A stretch of 64,000 nucleotides of DNA from NCBI GenBank assembly GCA_017545245.1, contig JAFWPB010000065.1:1-64000 (forward strand). The letters are read 5' to 3'. The notes below the pieces were generated by a model. It did no database searches, was not told where the DNA came from, and saw only the letters and a program-made list of their open reading frames with translations. Positions 15,903 to 23,441 of this stretch are shown here, in pieces (positions within the stretch are counted from its first letter, which is position 1; every line of letters starts with the position of its first letter). The translations under genes and the position numbers were made by a program. The stretch is from Clostridiales bacterium (GTDB lineage Bacteria > Bacillota > Clostridia > Saccharofermentanales > Saccharofermentanaceae).

Positions 15903-16919
15903 ATGAGAAAAATAATCACAGTATTACTGGTAATTTGTATGCTCATGACACTCGCTTCATGTGCGCATCAGAAATCCGTGTCCGCAAACAAAATAGACAC
16001 GAGTACAGGAGTTGATATGGAAAAATTACAAGAGCTTTATCCTGAGTTTTTCAATCTGAAAGGCGATCCTTTTAAAGGCGTAGAAGTGTATGTTTGGCAA
16101 ATGAGCGAGGATAGCTATTCTTGCGGTCTGATGCTTGGAACAAACAGAAGCAAGACTGACGAAGAAATCTGGGATCTTACTAAAAAAACACTCACGATCG
16201 ATGAAGCAAAAGCGATCCTGGATCAATGTGCCAATAAAGATGAGGTATTCATTATCCCGGTCATTCAGCCGATTTCAAGCTATTCCTATACCATTGATGA
16301 AGAATACGTGAAAAAAGTGCAAGCCCTGTTTTCTGACAGCAGTCCCGCTATTGTCTCCACACTCGCATCTTACGGCACCCCTGTTTATGTCAGCAATCCC
16401 AAAATGGATGAACTGTTTAACACGGTCTGCTCCGCAGATGAGGCACTGAAAAAAGCGAAGGAGGAAGGCATGGTCGTAGTAGAAGATGCGATCACCTGCA
16501 CATCCGGCAAAGAAGATATGGAATCTTTCTATGCAACTGTTTCTGAGGGAAATGCAGCCTCTATTCTCATTGCGCAATATCATGGACCGCTGGATAAGAG
16601 CCATATGTCAAACGAGCTCTATGAGCAGGAGAAGGATAATTATCCGGTACTGTACTTCTATCTGGTGGAGTTCGATGGAAAACAATTCACGACAAAAGTA
16701 CGGGATAGTTCCTCGGAAAAAATAGAATCGGAAAAGACCTTTACGTATTTGAACCACTATACGGGCGATGCCCCCAAGACCGCACTGATTGCCAAGTACG
16801 AATACTATGTACTTGTAAATAGCAAAGATGTGACGTGGGAAGACATCGAAAAGGGAATGTTCAGCTCGCAATTAGGCGACTTTATCGATCACACCACGAT
16901 CTGCTCGGACTGCAAATAA
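15903..16919 (+). CDS. Lipoprotein of unknown function in the blaI-blaR1 operon
   Basis: 338 residues with a clean lipobox LASC20. The exported part is mixed alpha/beta with no recognised domain; two segments (residues about 90-135 and 165-200) have similar EAKAILDQ/EALKKAKEEG helices. It starts 17 bases after blaR1 with GAGGAAG upstream and the operon ends at a strong hairpin at 16991-17015. Being the only other gene controlled by BlaI here, it is either the output of the switch or the outside sensor that replaces the missing BlaR1 domain. Both are inference. Confidence 0.7.
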   Translation: MRKIITVLLVICMLMTLASCAHQKSVSANKIDTSTGVDMEKLQELYPEFFNLKGDPFKGVEVYVWQMSEDSYSCGLMLGTNRSKTDEEIWDLTKKTLTIDEAKAILDQCANKDEVFIIPVIQPISSYSYTIDEEYVKKVQALFSDSSPAIVSTLASYGTPVYVSNPKMDELFNTVCSADEALKKAKEEGMVVVEDAITCTSGKEDMESFYATVSEGNAASILIAQYHGPLDKSHMSNELYEQEKDNYPVLYFYLVEFDGKQFTTKVRDSSSEKIESEKTFTYLNHYTGDAPKTALIAKYEYYVLVNSKDVTWEDIEKGMFSSQLGDFIDHTTICSDCK

Positions 16920-16933
16920 TCATTCGGAGTTGT

Positions 16934-17872
16934 TCACACATTATTTGCTTCGAGAATGCGCTTCACATCTGCTTCAAGATATGGATTCATACGGGGGACT
17001 AGTCCCCCGTTTTTTAATAGTTCGGCCAGATCATATCCGATGTCTTCCGACAAGGAGACGATGCGGTCTTTGAAGTTCTGCCGGTTCGGGTGGTACTTCG
17101 TATCTTCCCATGCTTCGAGGCGGCATTTCTCATCAGCGAGTTCCTGGATCCGGGAAGTAAATTCTCCCTTCTCATCGATGTCCTTGAGCGCGCGGAATGT
17201 CCACTTATAGTATGGCGGATAAGTTCTCTTCAAAAGGAAAAACAATTCCATTGCTGCTTCCATTCCACGCACTTTGCAGATCTCTGCCGATACAGTATCT
17301 TTTCTCGTCATGCATCTGGCGTAATTAACCTGCAGTGCCGCGGAATATTCGTGCATCTTTTCCGCGATCCGGATCCTCCAGATGCGGTCCGGATAGTATC
17401 CGAGAAGAAGTTTTCTGAACCTGGTAAAAGCACCTGCGTCGTCACGGAATACTTCTCCATTTACTGAAGTTGCAAGGCAGGCATGGTCAAGCTGCATCCA
17501 CTGTCTTTCGCTCATGGTGCAGTTTTTCGTATCGCAGTCGATCCGAAGGATATTGGAGTAAAAATCGTGGATCGACATGACCCCTCTTCTCTCACGAAGC
17601 CGTTCGGTCAGATACGATCTCTCCTTCTCTGCCACAATGGCATCGTAGGCCGCCTGGAGTTCTTTTCCAAAGAGAGGCATATCCTCATCCATAAGCCACA
17701 GGCATACGCCTGTTCCGAAGTCATGGTCACGCGAAATATCGTCATCAAAACCGAAACAGTCCGAACCCTCTCCGGAAAGTCCCACCGCGATCCGCGATTC
17801 AAACTCACCAAATCTCTCATGGATCATCGGTGCTACTTTTTCTTCATAAAACTGCCGGCTGTTCTCAATCAT
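16934..17872 (-). CDS. DUF4037 nucleotidyltransferase-like protein
   Basis: 312 residues from ATG 17872, which overlaps the stop of the upstream kinase in ATGA. The N-terminal part holds GLSGEGSDCFGFDDDISRDHDFG, in which G-S and the paired D-x-D residues match the nucleotidyltransferase pattern described for DUF4037. The C-terminal half is helical. Translational coupling to a phosphotransferase-like protein suggests they act on the same small molecule or on each other. Its last codons contain the terminator of the opposite operon. Substrate unknown. Confidence 0.75.
   Translation of the reverse strand: MIENSRQFYEEKVAPMIHERFGEFESRIAVGLSGEGSDCFGFDDDISRDHDFGTGVCLWLMDEDMPLFGKELQAAYDAIVAEKERSYLTERLRERRGVMSIHDFYSNILRIDCDTKNCTMSERQWMQLDHACLATSVNGEVFRDDAGAFTRFRKLLLGYYPDRIWRIRIAEKMHEYSAALQVNYARCMTRKDTVSAEICKVRGMEAAMELFFLLKRTYPPYYKWTFRALKDIDEKGEFTSRIQELADEKCRLEAWEDTKYHPNRQNFKDRIVSLSEDIGYDLAELLKNGGLVPRMNPYLEADVKRILEANNV
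16991..17015 (+). terminator. Rho-independent terminator of the blaI operon, inside the opposing gene
   Basis: A 20-base perfect palindrome with half-site ACGGGGGACT (16991-17010), followed by six T (17010-17015) on the plus strand. It lies 72 bases beyond the lipoprotein stop and entirely inside the last codons of the convergent DUF4037 gene, where it encodes G-G-L-V-P-R. Confidence 0.75.
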
Positions 17873-18588
17873 GTGTTTTTCTCTCTCTTGCGGATAATGG
17901 CGCATACCTTGACCGCATCTTCAAAATCTTCGTTAGTTATATCTAACTTCTTAATACCGTCCGTGATGGTTTCTTTGTAGATAGCAAGACCTTCCTGCGA
18001 GAATTCATCGAAGATCACATATGTCCTGGCATAGTCGAATACCGCCGGTGCGATCCGGCTGTTCATCCAGTCAATGATCACATACTCAGGGTTCCCATCC
18101 GGTTCTGTGTTTTTTCCATTCGGAAGCATGATGTTCAGAAAATGCATGTCCAGATGGCAGATGCAGGATGGGTATTTTTCGGAAAGACGGGTAATAATCG
18201 ATAAAACCGTATTCTTCTCTTCCTCGCTTAATCCCATACCGGCTGTCGCGATCAGTGGAGGTATAGTGACACCCTCGATCGGTGCTGCATGCACTTTCCG
18301 AAAAGCATCTGCCAGAATTCCAAACCCTTCCAGATATCCTTCCAAAACTCTTTTTTCGAGTTCTACACCTTCAATGAGATCCATCTTGATAATGTGCGCA
18401 TCGTCGGTATCGTAATATCGGATCGGGCAGAGGCCTGCCTGGTTGACTGCTCTCTGTTGGTCCTTCTCAAAAGAGATCCATTCAGCCGGATACGTCGGCT
18501 TATATACCTTATACGCATAGCCTTGATAGCGGAACACATCCGCCTGCGCACCCTTTCCAATCAGGACCTGACTGCCGTCAAATTCCAT
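17869..18588 (-). CDS. Aminoglycoside phosphotransferase/choline kinase-like protein
   Basis: 239 residues from ATG 18588, where GGGAG is 5 bases upstream; ATG 18600 adds four residues but has a poorer site. It has the protein-kinase-like fold: GKGAQADVFRY nucleotide loop, AYKVYKP with the ATP-binding Lys, CHLDMHFLNIM catalytic loop (H-x-D-x-x-x-x-N) and VIIDW in place of DFG. All key residues are present, so it should phosphorylate a small molecule. Coupled by ATGA to the DUF4037 gene. Substrate not deducible. Confidence 0.75.
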   Translation of the reverse strand: MEFDGSQVLIGKGAQADVFRYQGYAYKVYKPTYPAEWISFEKDQQRAVNQAGLCPIRYYDTDDAHIIKMDLIEGVELEKRVLEGYLEGFGILADAFRKVHAAPIEGVTIPPLIATAGMGLSEEEKNTVLSIITRLSEKYPSCICHLDMHFLNIMLPNGKNTEPDGNPEYVIIDWMNSRIAPAVFDYARTYVIFDEFSQEGLAIYKETITDGIKKLDITNEDFEDAVKVCAIIRKREKNT

Positions 18589-18648
18589 ACATGCTCCCAT
18601 CTTTCTGTTTCGCGTTTTTCTCGCTCTGTCTATACTTTCTGTTGTGCG

Positions 18649-19143
18649 TTACATCGGCCGGATAACCAGCGGCATCTTGAAAGCTGCTTCATAACCATAG
18701 GCATTCAATTGTGCAATGACGACCTTGTTTAATCGGTTTGCTTCCAGCATCAGGAACTTAATGTCTCCCATAGAATCGATCCTGGGTGTGAGTTCTCTCT
18801 GAAGAGTTTCCCGTGCGATGCTCTTGATCTGTTCCCTCTGCGTACTTGCATCAAGTGAACTTGTTCCCATTGGCTTAGCATGGATCGTGCCGGAAATCTT
18901 TACACTGACATTCAATCCGTTGGAATTCGTGCCGAGCGGAATCGGCTCCATGTCCATAAGAGAAGCCATCACTACACCTTCCGGAAGTCTGCTCTGCGGA
19001 CGTGCCTGCGGTCTTGCCTGTGGTCTCTGCGGTCTCTGTGCTGCTTCTGCAGCCGCCTTCTCCGCACGCTGTCTTTCGATATTTGCATTAGCGGCATCTA
19101 CACCTCTTTGCATCGCTGCTTTGAAATTGTCCAGAAATCCCAT
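18649..19143 (-). CDS. Hypothetical protein with Gln/Pro/Arg linker
   Basis: 164 residues. Residues 1-33 form an amphipathic, Ala-rich helix; 34-52 are RPQAR-type repeats; 55-164 form a compact domain with alternating strands and an Ile/Arg-rich helix. No signal peptide or membrane helix. GGAGG precedes the ATG. It starts like the 60183 protein (M-G-hydrophobic, then a charged helix) but I cannot show they are related. The family is not recognised. Confidence 0.65.
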   Translation of the reverse strand: MGFLDNFKAAMQRGVDAANANIERQRAEKAAAEAAQRPQRPQARPQARPQSRLPEGVVMASLMDMEPIPLGTNSNGLNVSVKISGTIHAKPMGTSSLDASTQREQIKSIARETLQRELTPRIDSMGDIKFLMLEANRLNKVVIAQLNAYGYEAAFKMPLVIRPM

Positions 19144-19300
19144 TTCGTTTCCCCTCCTCCGAAAGATTATTCATGCATGATTATACCATTTTTCTCTCAA
19201 TATACTGTACCAGCTGGCATCGCAGATACCCGTATTATTTTTGTCTGAAGCACGAAGCGTGCCTAGAGTACTTCTGGTATAAAGAGAAAAGAGCTCTTCA

Positions 19301-19309
19301 TGCTATAAT
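19301..19309 (+). promoter_or_regulatory. Extended -10 promoter of the Nudix operon
   Basis: TGC-TATAAT, the same nine bases as upstream of the diguanylate cyclase. Transcription would start near 19316, about 50 bases before the Nudix ATG. Confidence 0.45.
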
Positions 19310-19367
19310 GAAAAGTACGGGGATACCTCGAAAAAGACTACGGTCACTGATGCGCCTGGAGGGAAAC

Positions 19368-19868
19368 ATGAAGATCATCGACATCAAAGGAGAAAACTAT
19401 TTCGGACACTGGAAAGAATCACGTGCAGGCTGCCGTGCAATCATTATCCAGGATGGAAAGATGCTTCTGTCCTACGAGACGGTAACGGATCAGTGGATGC
19501 TGCCAGGCGGCGGACTCGAAACCGGGGAAAGCGGCGAAGAATGTGTAGTCCGTGAGGTAGCCGAAGAGACGGGATACATCGTAAAACCTACATCCGGCTG
19601 TGCCCTCGAAATCGATGAATACTATGAAGATTTCAAGTGGCTCAATTACTATTTTGTATGCGAAATCACGGGGACCACGGAATTGAATCTTACGGAGCGT
19701 GAAAAGGAAGTCGGCATGGAGCCGAGATGGCTTCCTGTAGAAGAAATCATCCACATCTTTTCCAGACATCAGGATCATGCCGAAACCGACGAGATGCGTC
19801 GTGGCATGTATTATCGTGAATATACGGCTTTAACAAACATACTGGGAGCGCAGGAAAAAGAGTCATGA
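19368..19868 (+). CDS. Nudix hydrolase
   Basis: 166 residues from ATG 19368 with GGAGGG 5 bases upstream; the frame is open for 65 more codons but nothing supports an earlier start. The Nudix box is complete: GGLETGESGEECVVREV then AEETGY, giving G-x5-E-x7-R-E-x2-E-E-x-G. It should hydrolyse a nucleoside diphosphate linked to another group; the substrate is unknown. Its TGA overlaps the ATG of the next gene. Confidence 0.85.
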   Translation: MKIIDIKGENYFGHWKESRAGCRAIIIQDGKMLLSYETVTDQWMLPGGGLETGESGEECVVREVAEETGYIVKPTSGCALEIDEYYEDFKWLNYYFVCEITGTTELNLTEREKEVGMEPRWLPVEEIIHIFSRHQDHAETDEMRRGMYYREYTALTNILGAQEKES

Positions 19869-21145
19869 GCAAAGACAAGAAAATCAGCAAAAAACGTCTG
19901 GCACTTCGGATCACACTTTGCACGGTCGGCGCACTTCTTCTCATCGTCGCCGCCTATGTTATCTATGTATTTGTAAGTTACCACCGCCTGCCTGATAACA
20001 TCGAACTGGATCCCCTGCCGAACCCGATCAGTTATATGTCGATGGACAGACAAACACCCGAGCAGATCTTCATCGAGCCCGGGGAACAGACCTACACGAT
20101 CATGACATACAATATCGGATTTGGTGCATACACGCCCGACTACAGTTTCTTCATGGACGGCGGCAAATTCTCCTGGGCAAGATCAAAAGAAGGTCTGACT
20201 GAGAATCTGAAAAACATCGGAATGATGGTCAGAGATATTGATCCGGATTTCGTTCTTATGCAGGAAGTCGACGAGGACGGAACCCGCACCTACCACTTTA
20301 ATGAGATGTCTTACATGTGTACCCTTTTGGACTATTTCCAGCACGTCTATGCCAGGAACTTCGATTCGCCGTTTCTTTTCTGGCCGCTTCTTGAACCACA
20401 CGGTGCAAACAAGTCCGGCATCCTGACACTGTCCAAAGCGTACATCCAGTCTGCGCTCAGAAGAAGTCTTCCGGTCGCCGATTCTTTTTCCAAGATCGTA
20501 GATTACGACCGCTGCTATTCGATCTCACGCATACCACTGGACAAGACGTCGGCAATCATGTATCTGTCTCAGGCACGTCCTGATTCCGATGCAAAAGAAC
20601 TGGTCATTTTCAATGTCCATCTTTCGGCCTACTCCACCGAATCCGTCCGCGAAGCACAGTTGAGCATGCTGTTCGAAGATATGCAGAAAGAATATGGAAA
20701 AGGCAACTACGTTATCTGCGGCGGAGATTTCAATCACAACCTGAGAAAGAATGGGGAAGGAAGCGAGAACGCACCTGGATGGGCACAACCTTTCCCGAGA
20801 GAAGCAATTCCGCGGACATTCTCGCTTGGTACTGAATTTCCACTTTCGCGGATCGTCACTCACGACCGTGCAACCACAGAGCAAGAAAAAGAATACATGG
20901 CCAGACAAGGGTTGATACACGAAAAACTCGAAGCACAGGGCAAGTGGCCGGCGGTCATCAATATCGACCACAACTCTTGCCGTGATGCCAATGAACCTTA
21001 TGATCCGAACACGACTTTCACGGTCCTGGCGGATGGATTCATCGTTTCCGACAACATCGAAGTGATCCGTTATGAATCCATGGATCTACAGTATGCGTAC
21101 TCCGACCATGACCCGGTGATCATGGAATTCCGTTTAATGGAATGA
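19865..21145 (+). CDS. Membrane-anchored endonuclease/exonuclease/phosphatase family protein
   Basis: 426 residues, overlapping the Nudix gene by ATGA. Residues 15-40 are a membrane helix with a basic inner flank, so the catalytic domain is outside. Metal and catalytic motifs of the DNase I/sphingomyelinase fold are present: TYNIGFG, FVLMQEVDEDG, FNVHLSAYS, GGDFNHN and YSDHDPVIMEF (the final S-D-H). Members hydrolyse nucleic acids, phospholipids or inositol phosphates; an exported role in phosphate or lipid scavenging is plausible. The coupling with a cytoplasmic Nudix enzyme is odd. Confidence 0.8.
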   Translation: MSKDKKISKKRLALRITLCTVGALLLIVAAYVIYVFVSYHRLPDNIELDPLPNPISYMSMDRQTPEQIFIEPGEQTYTIMTYNIGFGAYTPDYSFFMDGGKFSWARSKEGLTENLKNIGMMVRDIDPDFVLMQEVDEDGTRTYHFNEMSYMCTLLDYFQHVYARNFDSPFLFWPLLEPHGANKSGILTLSKAYIQSALRRSLPVADSFSKIVDYDRCYSISRIPLDKTSAIMYLSQARPDSDAKELVIFNVHLSAYSTESVREAQLSMLFEDMQKEYGKGNYVICGGDFNHNLRKNGEGSENAPGWAQPFPREAIPRTFSLGTEFPLSRIVTHDRATTEQEKEYMARQGLIHEKLEAQGKWPAVINIDHNSCRDANEPYDPNTTFTVLADGFIVSDNIEVIRYESMDLQYAYSDHDPVIMEFRLME

Positions 21146-21163
21146 TGCGGGATCCTTTCAGTT

Positions 21164-22414
21164 TTATACCCATTCCAGACGTCCGTGGAACGCGATCTTC
21201 TTCTCGCCTTTTTCAATGCGGCCGATCTCGTAGCAGTCATATGTCTGGCGGATGTGCCGGATGACCTCTTCTTTTCTGTTCTGCGGTACGACGACGTTAA
21301 AACCGACACCGCAGTTGAAGGTACGGAGCATCTCATCGTCGCTGATATTGCCATTACTCCGGATATACTTGAAGATGTTGAGGATCTTGATCTTCGAAAG
21401 ATCGATCACGGCAGAAAGGCCCTCCGGGATCACACGGCAAAGATTGCCTTCTATTCCGCCTCCCGTGATGTGGGCCATACCATGGATAGCATCCCCCTGG
21501 AAAAGTGCTTTTAGCGCAGGATAATATGGTGTATGCGGCTTCATGATCTGTTCAATGAATGTCATGCCATCGATCTTATCGAGCTTGATCTGCGGCATCT
21601 TATCCATGAGAAGACGGACCAATGAATACCCGTTCGTGTGAAGGCCATTGGAAGCGATGGCAAGCACACAGTCGCCCTCTTCAATCGCAGAACCATCGAT
21701 GACTTTACTACGTTCGACGATGCCGGCAATGCTCGATGTCAGAACATATACCCCCGAGTCGACGACCAGAGGCTGGATGGAGGTCTCGCCACCTACCAGT
21801 GCGCATTCATTCTCGCGGCACGCATCGGCAACTCCTTTGACCAGAGTCTTGATCGTGTCTTTTTCCGCATTCCCGCAGACGATCGTGTCGAGAACAGCCA
21901 GAGGCTTGGCACCCATCACGATGATGTCATTGACCAGATGGTTGATCATGTCATGGCAGATCGAATCGGTGTATCCGTATTCCATCGCAAGTTTTTGTTT
22001 CGAGCCCGGCTCTTCCGACTTTAAAACCAGGACCGGATCTTTTATTTCAGGAAAGTTGATATCATATAACGAGGCAAAAGGACCGAGGCCGTTCAGGACG
22101 CGTGGATCCTGGGTCTCAAGATGCACGGCCATTTCTTTCTTGATGGTATCGGTGTAGGTGATGTCAATGCCGGCTTTGCTGTACGAAAGGCCATCCGTTT
22201 CTTTCTCGCTTCCCGCAAGGATCTCGTCCACAGAAACATCAAGCACGACGGCCAGGTCACGGAGGATTTCGATATTCGGGTAACTTGTGCCATTCTCCCA
22301 TTTTGAGATCGCTTGAAAAGAAACGTTCAGGCGGTCAGCCAGTTGCTGCTGGGTCATGCCGAGATTCTTTCTCTTCTGCATGATAAAGTTTCCGATCTTC
22401 GTACTGTTGAGCAT
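21164..22414 (-). CDS. Fusion of XRE helix-turn-helix and PurM-like (AIR synthase) domains
   Basis: 416 residues from ATG 22414 (AAGGTG upstream). Residues 1-65 are a Cro/C1 DNA-binding domain (MTQQQLADRLNVSFQAISKWENG). Residues about 75-416 resemble AIR synthase: INHLVNDIIVMGAKPLAVLDTI, CALVGGETS, ASNGLHTNGYSLVR, HITGGGIEGNLCRVIP. Canonical PurM has DGVGTK and GGETAEMPG; here these are EEPGSKQK and GGETSIQPL, so the substrate and ATP sites differ. It may be a nucleotide-sensing regulator that reuses the enzyme fold, or a divergent enzyme carrying its own operator-binding domain. No other pur gene is in the window. Confidence 0.85.
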   Translation of the reverse strand: MLNSTKIGNFIMQKRKNLGMTQQQLADRLNVSFQAISKWENGTSYPNIEILRDLAVVLDVSVDEILAGSEKETDGLSYSKAGIDITYTDTIKKEMAVHLETQDPRVLNGLGPFASLYDINFPEIKDPVLVLKSEEPGSKQKLAMEYGYTDSICHDMINHLVNDIIVMGAKPLAVLDTIVCGNAEKDTIKTLVKGVADACRENECALVGGETSIQPLVVDSGVYVLTSSIAGIVERSKVIDGSAIEEGDCVLAIASNGLHTNGYSLVRLLMDKMPQIKLDKIDGMTFIEQIMKPHTPYYPALKALFQGDAIHGMAHITGGGIEGNLCRVIPEGLSAVIDLSKIKILNIFKYIRSNGNISDDEMLRTFNCGVGFNVVVPQNRKEEVIRHIRQTYDCYEIGRIEKGEKKIAFHGRLEWV

Positions 22415-22495
22415 AACGGAACACCTTCCTTTCCCCCTTATCATAACCGAGGGACAGGCGCTCGGGCAATAACCGCGGGATTGAGTTTTGTGGTC

Positions 22496-23428
22496 TTATT
22501 CAACCAGCAGTTGAACTTGTTCTCTACTCTGAAGAGCCGTCGTGGCGCCGGGTTTTGTCGTACAGACCGCTCCGCAGATATTCGCAAAGCGAAGGGCTTC
22601 TTCCAGATTCTTTCCACGCAGGATCTCAGATACGAATCCGGAAAGGAAACAGTCTCCTGCTCCCGTCGGATCCACCGCTTCAACTTCAAAAGCTGAAAGT
22701 GTGATCTCCTTCTCGGCGTTTTTGAAATAGCAGCCTTTACTTCCAATCTTAATGATCACATTTTTGACTCCATAGGAAAGAAACACATCCGCCATTTCAG
22801 ACGGATCTGTCTTCCCTGTGAAGTACTTCGCTTCGTCTTCGTTCGGCGTGATATAGTCGATCAGAGGAAGGACTCTTTTTAAGTTTTCAAGCGTGAGCAT
22901 CTTGAAGTTCGGAATCTTCGTATCCGCAAAGATCATCACGCCCGACTTGGAGGCTACAGAAAGCACATCGAAAAGAAGCGGCTCATCGGCAAAAGGTGCG
23001 CGGAAAAGCGAGCCGAGCAGCCATGCGCGCGCATCCGTGAATGACAGCAGGTGCTCTCTTGAAAGGGAGAGCTCACGATGGGCAAGATTGGTGATCGATT
23101 TTCTCGTTCCGTCTCCTTTCACGAAGATCGTGGAAATCGGTGTCTGCCTGGAAGGATCCCTGAGAATACCGGACGTGTCAACGCCATCTTTTTGAAGAGA
23201 AGACAATATCAGTTCTCCTGCAGGATCTTCACCAAGTGCACAGACAATGCCCGTTTTCAGACCAAGCCGTGCACAAGCAACCGCTTCATTCACCGCTTCG
23301 CCGCCGACAGAAAGAACGCCGGACTTCGCGCGGTATCCCGATGCGGAGACCGGTTCCGGATCAAATCCCTGGATGATCGAATCTACCAGGGCCATGCCCA
23401 TACAGATGACGTCCTTACAATCCTGCAT
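22496..23428 (-). CDS. PfkB-family carbohydrate/nucleoside kinase
   Basis: 310 residues from ATG 23428 (AGGAGG 6 bases upstream). Ribokinase fold: SVGGEAVNEAVACARLG substrate motif near the start, YITPNEDEAKYFTG, and the C-terminal DPTGAGDCFLSGF motif with the catalytic Asp. It phosphorylates a sugar or nucleoside in the cytoplasm; ribokinase, fructokinase or inosine-type specificity cannot be told. It follows the ABC exporter by 13 bases and precedes the XRE-PurM gene, so one operon is likely. Confidence 0.85.
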   Translation of the reverse strand: MQDCKDVICMGMALVDSIIQGFDPEPVSASGYRAKSGVLSVGGEAVNEAVACARLGLKTGIVCALGEDPAGELILSSLQKDGVDTSGILRDPSRQTPISTIFVKGDGTRKSITNLAHRELSLSREHLLSFTDARAWLLGSLFRAPFADEPLLFDVLSVASKSGVMIFADTKIPNFKMLTLENLKRVLPLIDYITPNEDEAKYFTGKTDPSEMADVFLSYGVKNVIIKIGSKGCYFKNAEKEITLSAFEVEAVDPTGAGDCFLSGFVSEILRGKNLEEALRFANICGAVCTTKPGATTALQSREQVQLLVE

Positions 23429-23441
23429 GTCGAACCTCCTC

